DNA of 64,000 bases, taken from contig NZ_SJKD01000002.1 in assembly GCF_004331485.1 (NCBI RefSeq), positions 434,001-498,000 on the forward strand, given 5' to 3'. Position numbers and translations under genes: made by a program. Positions 40,582 to 49,507 of this stretch are shown one piece after another; position 1 is the first letter of the stretch; each line of letters begins with the position of its first letter. A model generated the notes under the pieces. The model ran no database searches. It had not been told where the DNA came from and was given only the letters and a program-made list of their open reading frames with translations. Source of the stretch: Kribbella capetownensis. Lineage in GTDB: Bacteria; Actinomycetota; Actinomycetes; Propionibacteriales; Kribbellaceae.

Positions 40582-41298
40582 GTGAGCGTGGCGGTGTTCT
40601 TCTCCGAGGATCTGGGCGGGGACGAGCTGACCTTGGGTGGTGCTGAGGGACGGCATGCCGCAGTTGTTCGGCGGATCGGGCCGGGCGAGCGGATTCGGCT
40701 GACCGACGGGCGGGGGGTCTGGGCTGAGGGGGCGGTGACGACTGCATCCAAGGCCGGCGTGACAGTTGCCGTGGACAACCGTGGTGTGGTCGCGGCTGCC
40801 TCGCCCCGGCTGGTGGTGGTGCAGGCGTTGCCGAAGGGCGAGCGGGCCGAGCTCGCCGTCGAGATGCTGACCGAGGTCGGGGCGGATGTGATCGTCCCGT
40901 GGAACGCTGAGCGGAGTCAGTTCCGCAGCAACCCCGAGCGGGCCGCGAAGACGTACGCGAAGTGGCAAGCCTGGGCGTTCGAGGCGAGCAAACAGTCCCG
41001 CCGTTCCTGGTTCGCCACCGTCGAGCCGATCGCCAGTACGCCGGATGTCGCGCGACTACTGTCGGCCGCGGCACTGCCCGTCGTACTGCACGAGGAAGCC
41101 AAGACGCCGATCGCCTCACTCGAGCTCCCGACCGAGGGCGACATCGTCATCGTCATCGGCCCCGAAGGTGGCATCGCCCCGGCCGAGCTCGCGACCTTCA
41201 CCGCCGAGCCCATCCGCCTCGGCGACACCGTCCTCCGTACCTCGACGGCCGGCGTAGCCGCAGCCGCCGCACTCCTGTCCCGCTCCCGCTGGAGCTAG
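40582..41298 (+). CDS. rsmE: 16S rRNA (uracil(1498)-N3)-methyltransferase RsmE
   Basis: A 238-residue SPOUT methyltransferase. The N-terminal PUA-like part (GGAEGRHAAVVRRIGPGERIRLTDGRG) is followed by the knotted SAM-binding domain with the family motifs EVGADVIVPWNAERSQ, VIVIGPEGGIAPAE and RLGDTVLRTSTAGVAA. It methylates U1498 in the ribosomal decoding region. GTG 40582 has GGGAGGGGAG upstream. It is the third gene of the hrcA-dnaJ-rsmE run and its stop overlaps the convergent GerMN gene by 4 bp. Confidence 0.93.
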   Translation: MSVAVFFSEDLGGDELTLGGAEGRHAAVVRRIGPGERIRLTDGRGVWAEGAVTTASKAGVTVAVDNRGVVAAASPRLVVVQALPKGERAELAVEMLTEVGADVIVPWNAERSQFRSNPERAAKTYAKWQAWAFEASKQSRRSWFATVEPIASTPDVARLLSAAALPVVLHEEAKTPIASLELPTEGDIVIVIGPEGGIAPAELATFTAEPIRLGDTVLRTSTAGVAAAAALLSRSRWS

Positions 41299-42437
41299 CG
41301 CACCTCGATGGTCTTCGAGTCGACGTCGGTGGTGGAGCCGTCGGCGGGCGAGATCAGGAACGCCTCGATCTGCCAGGGGCCGGGCGTGAGCTTGAGGTTG
41401 AAGGCGAAGGGCGTGAACTTCTGGCCCTCCTTGGTGTTCGTGTAGCCCTTCCGCACCTCGCGGGTCTTCAGGTTCATGGCCTGGTAGTTCACCGTCGCCT
41501 CGTACGCCGCGGCCGTGCCCTCGACGGTGACCATCGACTTGGTCAACTGACCCTGCGCCGGTGAGGTGATCCAGACCAGCGCCTGGACGTTGGCTGCCTG
41601 GGCGCGGCTGAGCGGCGTACTGGTGTCGACCTGGCCGAACAACCGCGCACCGGCCTCGCCGTTCTGGGTGATCTGGACCTGCTGGCTGCTGTCGTCGAGG
41701 GCGCCTTGCACCGTGTAGATCAGCTGCTGGGCGGCCACGTCGGCGGTCTCCGGGTTGAGCTTCGTGGTCGGGAGCCGCTTGAAGTCGACGGTGACCGTGC
41801 CGCTGGACCTGGTGACGGTGTTGATCTCGGCGCCGCGCCACAGCGAGTAGTAGTCGGGGTCGCCGGACTGCTTTGACGTCATGATCCGGACCGCCTCGAC
41901 GGCGGGCCGACCGCTCACCTTCGCCCAGGTGCGGTAGAGCCGGACCTTCGGCGTGGCCTTGGTCGTTGCACCTGGAGCGGGAGTGACCGCGGCCTTGTCG
42001 CCGAGCCAGTAGACGGGGACGAGGGTCCCCCTCCCCATCGGCTCCGGCGTACCGCGGCGATCCTTCGGCACCGTGGTCGCCTGCGCTGTCGGCGGTTCTG
42101 TCAGCGGCGCCTGGCTCGGTGAAGTGCCGGCCTGTGGGGCGGTCGACGACGGCAGTGCGGAAGCGCTGGACGTCGTACTGGGGCCCGCTGCGACGCCGCT
42201 GTCTCCGGCGGTGTTCGTGTTGTTGTCGAGGACAGTGAAGGCGCCGATCACGGCGGCGGTGCCGACCACGGCGGCGCCGGCGGTCAGCACCCACGGACGC
42301 CGGGATGTCGTACGGCGCTGGGCCCGGGCGCGGGCCTGGATCTCGGGCAGCGAGTCGGTCGGCTCGACCCGGTCGGCCTCCTCGTGCATGGCCCGCCGCA
42401 TCAGCTCGTCGAACGAGTCGTTCGGATTTTCGTTCAT
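41295..42437 (-). CDS. Membrane-anchored GerMN/Gmad2 domain protein, partner of the ECF sigma factor
   Basis: A 380-residue protein. Residues 1-47 are cytoplasmic and charged (SFDELMRRAMHEEADRVEP); 49-68 form one membrane helix (WVLTAGAAVVGTAAVIGAFTV); a Ser/Thr/Pro/Ala linker follows to about 130. A GerMN-like domain (KVRLYRTWAKVSG ... VTVDFKRLP ... QQLIYTVQGALDDSSQQVQI) and a C-terminal Gmad2 immunoglobulin-like domain lie outside the membrane. Its start overlaps the sigma gene stop by 4 bp, so it may serve as the membrane-bound partner of the sigma factor, though no classical zinc anti-sigma motif is visible. Confidence 0.75.
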   Translation of the reverse strand: MNENPNDSFDELMRRAMHEEADRVEPTDSLPEIQARARAQRRTTSRRPWVLTAGAAVVGTAAVIGAFTVLDNNTNTAGDSGVAAGPSTTSSASALPSSTAPQAGTSPSQAPLTEPPTAQATTVPKDRRGTPEPMGRGTLVPVYWLGDKAAVTPAPGATTKATPKVRLYRTWAKVSGRPAVEAVRIMTSKQSGDPDYYSLWRGAEINTVTRSSGTVTVDFKRLPTTKLNPETADVAAQQLIYTVQGALDDSSQQVQITQNGEAGARLFGQVDTSTPLSRAQAANVQALVWITSPAQGQLTKSMVTVEGTAAAYEATVNYQAMNLKTREVRKGYTNTKEGQKFTPFAFNLKLTPGPWQIEAFLISPADGSTTDVDSKTIEVR

Positions 42438-42943
42438 ACGTTCTGCTCCAGGAGCTGGCGCAGCGACTTGGTCGCCCGCGCGGCGTGGCTCTTCACCGAT
42501 CCCCGGCTGATGCCCATCGTGTCGGCGATCTCCGCTTCCGAGAGGTCACCGTAGTACCGCAGCACCATCACGGTGCGTTGCTTCTCCGGCAGGGTGCGCA
42601 TCGCTTCGATCACCCGGTCGGTCTCGGCCGTCCGCAGCGCGGCCTGTTCGGCGCTCGGCGCGTCCGGCAGCGAGCGGGGCGTGTGTTTGTCGACGACCAC
42701 CAGGTGGCGCTGGCGGGAGCGGCAGCGGTTCACCACCGCGGTGCGCAGGTACGCGAGGGCCTTGTGGGGGTCGCGCAGCCGGTGCCAGCGGCCGTGCATG
42801 GCGACGAACGCGTCCTGGACGATCTCCTCCGCCGTACCGGTGTCGCGCAGCAGCAGGGCGCCGAGCCGGACCAGCGACGTGTAGTGCGCCGTGTAGACAG
42901 CCGTCAACGCCTCGTCGGCATCCCACGAGGACTCATGTGTCAC
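42434..42943 (-). CDS. ECF sigma factor (SigE-like, sigma-70 family)
   Basis: About 169 residues. Region 2 (LTAVYTAHYTSLVRLGALLLRDTGTAEEIVQDAFVAMHGRW) and region 4 (LPEKQRTVMVLRYYGDLSEAEIADTMGISRGSVKSHAARATKSL) are complete. It directs RNA polymerase to a specific promoter set. GTG 42943 is taken as start because the family begins just before SSWDADEAL; upstream GTGs are possible. It forms an operon with the downstream membrane GerMN protein and interrupts the usual rsmE-phoH adjacency. GTTGACAAC repeats lie upstream between it and phoH. Confidence 0.88.
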   Translation of the reverse strand: MTHESSWDADEALTAVYTAHYTSLVRLGALLLRDTGTAEEIVQDAFVAMHGRWHRLRDPHKALAYLRTAVVNRCRSRQRHLVVVDKHTPRSLPDAPSAEQAALRTAETDRVIEAMRTLPEKQRTVMVLRYYGDLSEAEIADTMGISRGSVKSHAARATKSLRQLLEQNV

Positions 42944-43005
42944 GCACTCTTCGTACACCACGGCTGGTTGCGCCACGACACGATGACGCGGAGACCCCCT
43001 TCCAG

Positions 43006-43031
43006 GTTGACAACACCCCCGGGTTGACAAC
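43006..43031. promoter_or_regulatory. Two GTTGACAAC motifs spaced 17 bp
   Basis: GTTGACAAC occurs at 43006-43014 and 43023-43031 in the divergent gap between the ECF sigma gene and phoH. Each is nearly palindromic. TTGACA inside each could be a -35 box, but no good -10 lies at 17 bp, so an operator for the sigma or phoH promoter is equally possible. Confidence 0.4.
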
Positions 43032-43096
43032 AGCCAGGCCTCGTTTCGGGGTGTTGAGGCGAATTACAAGTGAGGCTGTCGGGGGAGACGGCTAGC

Positions 43097-44194
43097 ATGG
43101 GTAAGTCAGTCATCATCGGCATCAGGAGGAACAGGCTGTCCAGGCCACGCAGTATCGAACCGGAGGCGCGCGCGAACGGCCGCGGACGCGATGAGCTGTC
43201 CCAGTCCAACGGAGCCGCCACCAGCGCGCAGGCGTCGCACAAGATCGTCGTGCCGAACAGCATCGACATGGTGGCCCTGCTCGGAGCCCGGGACGAGTTC
43301 CTCCGCATCGTCGAGAAGGAGTTCGCCGCCGACATCATGGTCCGCGGCAACGAGATCACGCTGAACGGCGAGCCGGCCGAGCTGGCCCTGGCCGAGCGGC
43401 TGATCGACGAGCTGATCGCGGTCGTGCGCACCGGGCACGGGCTGACCGCCGACTCGGTCGAGCGCAGCATCGCGATGATCAAGTCCGCCACGGCCGAGAG
43501 CCCGGCCGATGTGCTGACCCAGAACATCCTGTCCAGCCGCGGCCGCACCATCCGGCCGAAGACGCTGAACCAGAAGCGGTACGTCGACGCCATCGACAAG
43601 AACACCATCGTGTTCGGCATCGGCCCGGCCGGTACCGGCAAGACGTACCTGGCGGTGGCCAAGGCGGTCCAGGCGCTGCAGGCCAAGGAGGTCAACCGGA
43701 TCATCCTGACCCGGCCGGCCGTCGAGGCCGGTGAGCGGCTCGGCTTCCTGCCCGGCACGCTGTCGGAGAAGATCGACCCGTATCTGCGGCCGCTGTACGA
43801 CGCCCTGCACGACATGCTCGACCCGGAGTCGATCCCGCGGCTGATGACGGCCGGCACGATCGAGATCGCGCCGCTGGCCTACATGCGCGGCCGGACCCTG
43901 AACGACGCTTTCATCATCCTGGACGAGGCGCAGAACACCTCGCCCGAGCAGATGAAGATGTTCCTCACCCGGCTCGGTTTCGGCTCGAAGATGGTCGTCA
44001 CCGGCGACGTCACCCAGGTCGACCTGCCGACCGGCACGAACTCCGGTCTGCGCGTCGTCCAGGAGATCCTCGAAGGCGTCCAGGACCTGACCTTCTGCCG
44101 GCTCACCTCCCACGACGTGGTCCGGCACAAGCTGGTCGGCCGGATCGTCTCCGCCTACGAGAACTACGAAGGCAATGGCGAGCCGCGCAGATGA
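43097..44194 (+). CDS. PhoH family ATPase (PhoH-like protein)
   Basis: A 365-residue protein with an N-terminal KH-like region ([38 protein letters not shown]) and the PhoH ATPase core: P-loop [15 protein letters not shown] near residue 175, [17 protein letters not shown], and Walker [24 protein letters not shown]. PhoH-like proteins act with YbeY in RNA metabolism and ribosome quality control. The ATG is 9 nt after GGGGAG. ybeY starts with a 4-bp overlap, so translation is coupled. Confidence 0.93.
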   Translation: MGKSVIIGIRRNRLSRPRSIEPEARANGRGRDELSQSNGAATSAQASHKIVVPNSIDMVALLGARDEFLRIVEKEFAADIMVRGNEITLNGEPAELALAERLIDELIAVVRTGHGLTADSVERSIAMIKSATAESPADVLTQNILSSRGRTIRPKTLNQKRYVDAIDKNTIVFGIGPAGTGKTYLAVAKAVQALQAKEVNRIILTRPAVEAGERLGFLPGTLSEKIDPYLRPLYDALHDMLDPESIPRLMTAGTIEIAPLAYMRGRTLNDAFIILDEAQNTSPEQMKMFLTRLGFGSKMVVTGDVTQVDLPTGTNSGLRVVQEILEGVQDLTFCRLTSHDVVRHKLVGRIVSAYENYEGNGEPRR

Positions 44195-44676
44195 ACGTCG
44201 AGGTCAACAACGAGTCCGGGGTCGAGATCGACGCGAACGGACTGATGCGGCTCAGCCGGTTCGTGATGTCGTCGCTGCGGCTGCACCCGGAGTGTGAGCT
44301 GTCGATCAAGCTGGTCGACGAGGACACGATGGCGCGGTATCACGTCGAGTTCCTGGACCTGCCCGGTCCGACCGACGTGATGTCGTGGCCGATGGACGAG
44401 CTGCGGCCGGGTTCCGCCGACAACGGCGACGACTCGGATCTTCCGCTCGGTCATCTCGGTGACATCGCGCTGTGCCCGACCGTGGCGGCCGCCCAGGGCG
44501 CGAAGGCCGGGCACGGCACGTGGGCCGAGCTGGAGCTGCTGACCGTGCACGGCATCCTGCATCTGCTCGGCTACGACCACGCCGAGCCGGCCGAGAAGGC
44601 GGAGATGTGGGACGTGCAGGGCCGCCTGCTGGAAGCCTGGCGAGCGCCGGCGAACCAGCTGGCCGGACAGGAGTGA
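44191..44676 (+). CDS. ybeY: Endoribonuclease YbeY
   Basis: A 161-residue protein with the zinc site HGILHLLGYDH (near residue 120) of YbeY/UPF0054 and the upstream ELSIKLVDEDTMARYHVEFLDLPGPTDVMSWPMDE block. YbeY is a metal-dependent single-strand RNase needed for 16S rRNA 3'-end maturation and ribosome quality control. Its ATG overlaps the phoH stop (ATGA), and corC starts 7 nt after its stop, within the conserved phoH-ybeY-corC-era operon. Confidence 0.95.
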   Translation: MNVEVNNESGVEIDANGLMRLSRFVMSSLRLHPECELSIKLVDEDTMARYHVEFLDLPGPTDVMSWPMDELRPGSADNGDDSDLPLGHLGDIALCPTVAAAQGAKAGHGTWAELELLTVHGILHLLGYDHAEPAEKAEMWDVQGRLLEAWRAPANQLAGQE

Positions 44677-44683
44677 CGTTCCG

Positions 44684-45988
44684 GTGAGCTCACAGGACCT
44701 CGTCCTGCTGGTCGTGGCCGCGGTGCTCGTGCTGCTCGCCGGATTGTTCGCTGGTGCGGAAGCGGCGCTGTCGTCGTACTCGAAGGTCCGGGCCAACGAG
44801 CAGGTCGAGCGGGGCAACCTGCGCGCGGTCCGGCTGCGGGACCTGCTGTCCGACGCCCCGCGGTACCTGAACTCGCTGCTGCTGCTCCGGCTGAGCTGCG
44901 AGATCACCGCGATCGTGCTGGTCACCCAGGCGCTGTCGAACGTCTTCGACGTCACCTGGGAGCACGTCCTGATCACCGCGGTGGTGATGGTGCTGGTCTC
45001 GTACGTCATCATCGGCGTCGCCCCGCGGACACTGGGCCGGCAGCACTCGGACCGGTTCGCGATCATCTCCGCCGGTCCGGTGATGGCGCTGACCCGGGTG
45101 CTCGGCCCGCTGCCGAAGGTGCTGATCCTGCTCGGCAACGCGCTCACCCCGGGCAAGGGGTTCGCCGAGGGCCCGTTCGCGACCGAGGCGGAGCTGCGCG
45201 CTCTGGTCGACTACGCCGAGAAGTCCGCGGTGATCGAGTCCGGCGAGCGGCAGATGATCCACTCGGTGTTCGAGCTCGGCGACACCATCGTCCGCGAGGT
45301 GATGGTGCCGCGCACCGACATGGTCTACATCGAGCGGCACAAGAAGCTGCGCCAGCTCACCTCGCTGGCGCTGCGCTCCGGCTACTCGCGGATCCCGGTG
45401 ATCGGTGAGTCGCTGGACGACATCCTCGGCGTCGTCTACCTCAAGGACGTGATGCGCCGCGTCTACGACAACGCGCAGGCCGAGTCGACCGAGCGGGTCG
45501 AGTCGGTGATGCGGCCGTGCATGTACGTGCCGGACTCCAAGCCGGTCGACGAGTTGCTGCGCGAGATGCAGGCGGCCCGGATGCACGTCGCGATCGTCGT
45601 CGACGAGTACGGCGGTACGGCGGGCCTGGTCACGATCGAGGACATCCTCGAGGAGATCGTCGGCGAGATCACCGACGAGTACGACGAGGACCCGGACTCG
45701 GTGCAGGAGCTGTCCGACGGCGCGTACCGGGTCTCCAGCCGGCTCCCGATCGACGAGCTCGGCGAGCTGTTCGGCGTACCGCTGGACGACGACGACGTCG
45801 ACACGGTCGGCGGCCTGATGGCCAAGCTGCTCGGCAAGGTGCCGATCCCCGGCGCCGAGGTGGAGATCGAGGGATTGTCGCTGACGGCGGAGCGGCCGTC
45901 GGGGCGCCGCAACCAGGTCGGTACTGTGCTGGTGCGACGGGTCGAGACCGCGACCCGGCCGCAGGACCAGAACCACCAGCCCGCCTGA
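44684..45988 (+). CDS. CorC/HlyC family transporter with CBS domains
   Basis: A 434-residue protein. An N-terminal CNNM/DUF21 membrane domain with three to four helices (VLLVVAAVLVLLAGLFAGAEAALSSYSK ...) is followed by a CBS pair (REVMVPRTDMVYIERHKKLRQL ... VVDEYGGTAGLVTIEDILEEIVGEI) and a CorC_HlyC domain (residues about 345-425). This family is implicated in magnesium or cobalt efflux and resistance; the hemolysin label is historical. GTG 44684 lies 7 nt after ybeY. It belongs to the same operon. Confidence 0.92.
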   Translation: MSSQDLVLLVVAAVLVLLAGLFAGAEAALSSYSKVRANEQVERGNLRAVRLRDLLSDAPRYLNSLLLLRLSCEITAIVLVTQALSNVFDVTWEHVLITAVVMVLVSYVIIGVAPRTLGRQHSDRFAIISAGPVMALTRVLGPLPKVLILLGNALTPGKGFAEGPFATEAELRALVDYAEKSAVIESGERQMIHSVFELGDTIVREVMVPRTDMVYIERHKKLRQLTSLALRSGYSRIPVIGESLDDILGVVYLKDVMRRVYDNAQAESTERVESVMRPCMYVPDSKPVDELLREMQAARMHVAIVVDEYGGTAGLVTIEDILEEIVGEITDEYDEDPDSVQELSDGAYRVSSRLPIDELGELFGVPLDDDDVDTVGGLMAKLLGKVPIPGAEVEIEGLSLTAERPSGRRNQVGTVLVRRVETATRPQDQNHQPA

Positions 45989-46021
45989 TCCCGGATCGCC
46001 CCCTTTTCTTTGGAGTACGTG

Positions 46022-46354
46022 TTGTCAGACCTTTCGGCCGAGGACGCCAAACTCGTCACGCTCGCCCGCGCCACCCGCGCCCGGACCCGGGCGGCCGAGG
46101 GTGCGGCCGTGCGCGACTCCGACGGGCGGACGTACGCCGCCTGCACGGTGGCGCTCGACACGGTCGAGCTGACCGCGCTGCAACTCGCGGTCGCGATGGC
46201 CCTGTCGTCCGGCGTGAAGGGTCTCGAGGCCGCCGCGGTGGTCACCGACGCGGAGTCCGTCGACGTCAACGTGGTCCGTCACTTCGCCGGCGCCGCCATC
46301 CCCGTAGTAGTTGCCCAAGGCACCGGAGAGGTCCGCGATGTCGTCCACACCTGA
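46022..46354 (+). CDS. Cytidine deaminase-like protein lacking the catalytic zinc residues
   Basis: About 110 residues with the length and strand order of the cytidine deaminase fold (SDGRTYAACTVALDTVELTALQLAVAMALSSGVKGLEAAAVVTD). The places where active enzymes have C/H-A-E and PCxxC carry no zinc ligands: TVELTALQLAVA replaces the TVEN..CAERTA block and NVVRHFAGAAIPVVVA the rest. It is therefore a probable non-enzymatic paralogue kept between corC and era. TTG 46022 has GGAG 6 nt upstream; GTG 46019 is the alternative. The 3' end overlaps era by 17 bp. Confidence 0.75.
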   Translation: MSDLSAEDAKLVTLARATRARTRAAEGAAVRDSDGRTYAACTVALDTVELTALQLAVAMALSSGVKGLEAAAVVTDAESVDVNVVRHFAGAAIPVVVAQGTGEVRDVVHT

Positions 46355-47267
46355 GCCGTTCAAGTCCGGTTTCGCCTGTTTCGTCGGCCGCCCCAACGCC
46401 GGGAAGTCCACGCTCACCAACGCCCTGGTGGGCCAGAAGATCGTCATCACCTCGTCCAAGCCGCAGACGACCAGGCACGCGGTCCGCGGCATCGTGCACC
46501 GGCCGGACGCCCAGCTCGTGCTGGTGGACACGCCAGGGCTGCACAAGCCGCGCACGCTGCTCGGCGAGCGGCTCAACGACCTGGTGAAGGCCACCTGGGC
46601 CGAGGTCGACGTGATCGCAGTCTGCCTGCCGGCCAGTGAGAAGATCGGGCCCGGCGACCGGTTCCTGGTCAACGAGGCGGCGAAGGTCGCGAAGACCCCG
46701 AAGGTCGCCCTGGCCACCAAGGCCGACCTGGTCGAGCCGGACCGGATGGTCGAGCACCTGGCCGAGATCGCCGCGCTGGGGGAGTCGGCCGGCATCGAGT
46801 GGGCCTCGGTCGTCCCGGTGTCGGCGACATCGGGCTTCCAGGTCGACGTGGTCGCGGACGAACTGGTGAAGCTGCTGCCGGAGGGCTTCGCGCTCTACCC
46901 GGACGGCGACATCACCGACGAGCCCGAGGAGATGCTGGTCGCGGAGCTCATCCGCGAAGCCGCGCTGGAGGGCGTCCGGGACGAGTTGCCGCACTCGATC
47001 GCGGTCACCATCGACGAGATGGGCCTGCGCGAGGACCGGCCGGAGGACAAGCCGCTGCTGGACATCTACGCGAACATTTTCCTCGAGCGGGACAGCCAGA
47101 AGGGCATCGTGATCGGCCACAAGGGCGCCCGCCTGCGCGAGGTCGGCGCCGCCGCCCGGCACCAGATCGAGGCGCTGCTCGGTACGCCGGTGTACCTCGA
47201 CCTGCACGTCAAGATCGCCAAAAACTGGCAGACAGACGCGAAGCACTTGCGCAAACTGGGGTTCTGA
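46338..47267 (+). CDS. era: GTPase Era
   Basis: A 309-residue Era. The GTPase domain has G1 GRPNAGKST (residues 17-25), G3 DTPGLHKP and G4 TKAD (in LATKADLV, where NKxD is canonical), and the C-terminal KH domain contains GIVIGHKGARLREVG. Era binds the 3' end of 16S rRNA and acts in 30S assembly and cell-cycle coupling. The ATG has GAGAGG at 7 nt and lies inside the end of the deaminase-like gene. It closes the phoH-ybeY-corC-era operon. Confidence 0.95.
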   Translation: MSSTPEPFKSGFACFVGRPNAGKSTLTNALVGQKIVITSSKPQTTRHAVRGIVHRPDAQLVLVDTPGLHKPRTLLGERLNDLVKATWAEVDVIAVCLPASEKIGPGDRFLVNEAAKVAKTPKVALATKADLVEPDRMVEHLAEIAALGESAGIEWASVVPVSATSGFQVDVVADELVKLLPEGFALYPDGDITDEPEEMLVAELIREAALEGVRDELPHSIAVTIDEMGLREDRPEDKPLLDIYANIFLERDSQKGIVIGHKGARLREVGAAARHQIEALLGTPVYLDLHVKIAKNWQTDAKHLRKLGF

Positions 47268-47292
47268 CCAATCTGTCGTGGGGGATGACCGA

Positions 47293-47958
47293 GTGCTGAC
47301 CAATCCTGTGTACGCCGCTCTGACCGGTCCGCACGCCGGCTTCGCCGAAGTCCGCGGCAACGCCCGTCGGTATCCGCCCGCGGTCGCGCCATTCCTCGCT
47401 CTGCCGGACGACCCGACGCCGCAGGACTGGGCCGACGCGGCCGTCCTGCTCGGCCCGGGGACCACGGCCGCGCTGATGCGGCCGGAGTTCCCCATCCCTG
47501 ACGGCTTCAAGCTGGACCTGCACATCGACCTGGTCCAGTTCGTCGCGCCGGCAGACCTCCCGGCCGAGGACCCGGAGGCGGTCCGGCTCGGTCCGGACGA
47601 CGTACCCGAGATGCTCGCGCTCGTCGCTCTCACCGATCCTGGGCCGTTCCGCACCCGCACGATCGAGCTCGGCACCTACCTCGGCATCCGTCGCGAGGGC
47701 GAGCTGATCGCGATGGCCGGCACCCGCTTCGCGTTGCCGGACCACACCGAGATCAGTGCCGTCTGCACCCACCCGTCCTACCAGGGTCAGGGCCTCGGCA
47801 CCCGCCTCATCCGCGCGGTTGCCGCCCACATCACGGCAGCCGGCCGCACCCCGATGCTCCACACCAGCGGTGGCAACACCAACGCCATCCGCCTCTACAA
47901 CTCCCTCGGCTTCACCGTCACCAACCGCATGAAGGTCACCCTGCTCCAGGCCCTGTGA
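47293..47958 (+). CDS. GNAT family N-acetyltransferase (FR47-like)
   Basis: About 221 residues. The C-terminal half is a GNAT domain: REGELIAMAGTRFALPDHTEISAVCTHPSYQGQGLGTRLIRAVAAHI contains motif A (Q-x-x-G-x-G) for acetyl-CoA, and NAIRLYNSLGFTV is motif B. The N-terminal half (YAALTGPHAGFAEVRGNARRYPPAVAPFLALPD) resembles FR47-type acetyltransferases. GTG 47293 is chosen for its GGGGGA 8 nt upstream; GTG 47278 is possible. Substrate unknown. A broken kinase gene overlaps its stop codon by 4 bp. Confidence 0.85.
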   Translation: MLTNPVYAALTGPHAGFAEVRGNARRYPPAVAPFLALPDDPTPQDWADAAVLLGPGTTAALMRPEFPIPDGFKLDLHIDLVQFVAPADLPAEDPEAVRLGPDDVPEMLALVALTDPGPFRTRTIELGTYLGIRREGELIAMAGTRFALPDHTEISAVCTHPSYQGQGLGTRLIRAVAAHITAAGRTPMLHTSGGNTNAIRLYNSLGFTVTNRMKVTLLQAL

Positions 47959-48450
47959 ACGGCCTGTCCCACGTCTTCTGGCTCGGCGGCGGTACGGGTG
48001 GCGGCAAGTCCACCATCGCCGCCACCTGGCCGAACGCTTCGGCGTCCGGCTCTACGACACTGGTTCCGGGGCGAGGCGTTCGACCTGATTGTCGACGATC
48101 TGCTGCAGTTGCCGCCGGAGCCGATCGTGGTGGAAGGATTCCGCCTGCTGCCCGCGCTGGTCGAACCTCTGCTGGCCGATCGGCGGCAGGGCGTCTGGTT
48201 GCTGCCGACCCCGGAGTTCCGGCGGATGGCGGTTGAGCAGCGGGGGTCCTTGTGGGCGATCGCCGGACGGACGAGTGCACCGGAGCGGGCCCTGGGCAAC
48301 TTGTTGTCGCGGGACGGGATGTTCACCGAGCGGGTCGCGGCAAAGGTGGAGCGGCTCGGGCTGACCAGCGTTGTGGTCGACGGCGGCCGGACTGAGGACG
48401 AGCTCACGCTCCGGGTGGCCGAGTTGTTCGGGCTCGGCCACCCGAGGTGA
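47955..48450 (+). pseudogene. Broken P-loop kinase-like gene (frameshift and internal deletion)
   Basis: GTG 47955 overlaps the acetyltransferase stop and gives MNGLSHVFWLGGGTGGGKST, a good P-loop, but the frame is lost after about 22 codons. The next frame continues RHLAERFGVRLYDT and then jumps directly to WFRGEAFDLIVDDLL, followed by VVEGFRLLPALVEPLLADRR to a stop near 48450. The lid and substrate region, about 50 residues, between YDT and WFRG seems deleted. The remainder keeps good codon usage, so decay is recent. Confidence 0.65.
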
Positions 48451-48451
48451 A

Positions 48452-49447
48452 CTACAGCGTCTTCTGGTAGGCCAGGATTCTGGCGATGATGCGGTAGTTC
48501 AGTTGCTCGTTGATGCTGATCATGTGGTCGTTGGACTCGGCGTTCCAGGTGTCGATCAGGCCCAGCGCCGGTTCCTCGTCGCGCATCCACAGCAGCATGG
48601 CTGACTTGAGCAGCGCGCCGAGGCGATGGCCACGGTGGTCGCGCGAGACGGCCGTGTCGTTCTGGATGCCGATGTGCGGGCGCTCGCGCTCGACCGTGAT
48701 GGTCGAGTGGCCGGCCAACTCACCGGTCGCCTTCTCCCGGGCGATCACCCGGTGGATGGTCCGGTCGCTCTTGACCTGCGCCTCTTCGTAGGCGCGCAAC
48801 CGCTCCGGGCTGTAGACGTCGTCCTCCATGTCGAGGTCGTCCTTCGGCGCGTCGTTGATCGACTCGGTCACCGCGACCATGCCCTCGAGCAACTCGTCCG
48901 GCAGCGCTCCGGTGATCTTCACCAACTCGTACCCCGACGAGCGGGCGACGGCGCCGTCGTACAGGCTTTGCACTCTCGACCAGTCGAGGCCGTCGAGGTC
49001 TTGGCGACGGTTCACCTCGATCGCCTTCTGCTCGTAGCCGTGCCGCCGCGCGAACGCTTCCGCCTTCGGTAGGTCGTACCCGCCGAACCCGACCACGTTC
49101 CGGCCGGCGTCCCGGGTCACTTGTTCGGCGTACTCGATCAGCGCGGAGCCGACTCCGCGACCGCGATGGTCCGGATGGACCTGTACGTCGATCCACACCT
49201 GGTTCAGGTTGTCGTACGTCGGCAGCGACACCCCGAGCAGCCCGATCGCGGTGCCGTCGGTGTCCCGGGCCAGGTAGGCCTGCTCCGGATCCATGTGCCA
49301 GCCGTACCGGAGCATGTTGGCGAACCCTCGTGGGGTCGTGTCCAGCATCTCCGGACAGTCCAGTTTCGTGCCGGCGTTCTGCACGGCTACGGCATCGATG
49401 CACCCGGCCTCGTCGTCGGGTGACAGTCTCGTGATCTCCACGCCCAC
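48452..49447 (-). CDS. Tandem GNAT acetyltransferase
   Basis: About 331 residues with two GNAT modules. The first has VWIDVQVHPDHRGRGVGSALIEYAEQ (R-x-x-G-x-G acetyl-CoA loop); the second has IGIQNDTAVSRDHRGHRLGALLKSAMLLWM and ends NEQLNYRIIARILAYQKTL. Proteins of this layout include mycothiol-synthase-like and antibiotic-acetylating enzymes; this one is not MshD by motif. Several GTG starts (49459, 49456, 49447, 49441) are possible and GTG 49447 is chosen for GGTGGA upstream. It is convergent with the broken kinase gene, 1 bp apart. Confidence 0.82.
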   Translation of the reverse strand: MGVEITRLSPDDEAGCIDAVAVQNAGTKLDCPEMLDTTPRGFANMLRYGWHMDPEQAYLARDTDGTAIGLLGVSLPTYDNLNQVWIDVQVHPDHRGRGVGSALIEYAEQVTRDAGRNVVGFGGYDLPKAEAFARRHGYEQKAIEVNRRQDLDGLDWSRVQSLYDGAVARSSGYELVKITGALPDELLEGMVAVTESINDAPKDDLDMEDDVYSPERLRAYEEAQVKSDRTIHRVIAREKATGELAGHSTITVERERPHIGIQNDTAVSRDHRGHRLGALLKSAMLLWMRDEEPALGLIDTWNAESNDHMISINEQLNYRIIARILAYQKTL

Positions 49448-49507
49448 AGAGTCCACCACGCCGTCGGTTACCGCGAGTGGTTTATCCGCCGTGGAGAAGT
49501 TCCCCAC

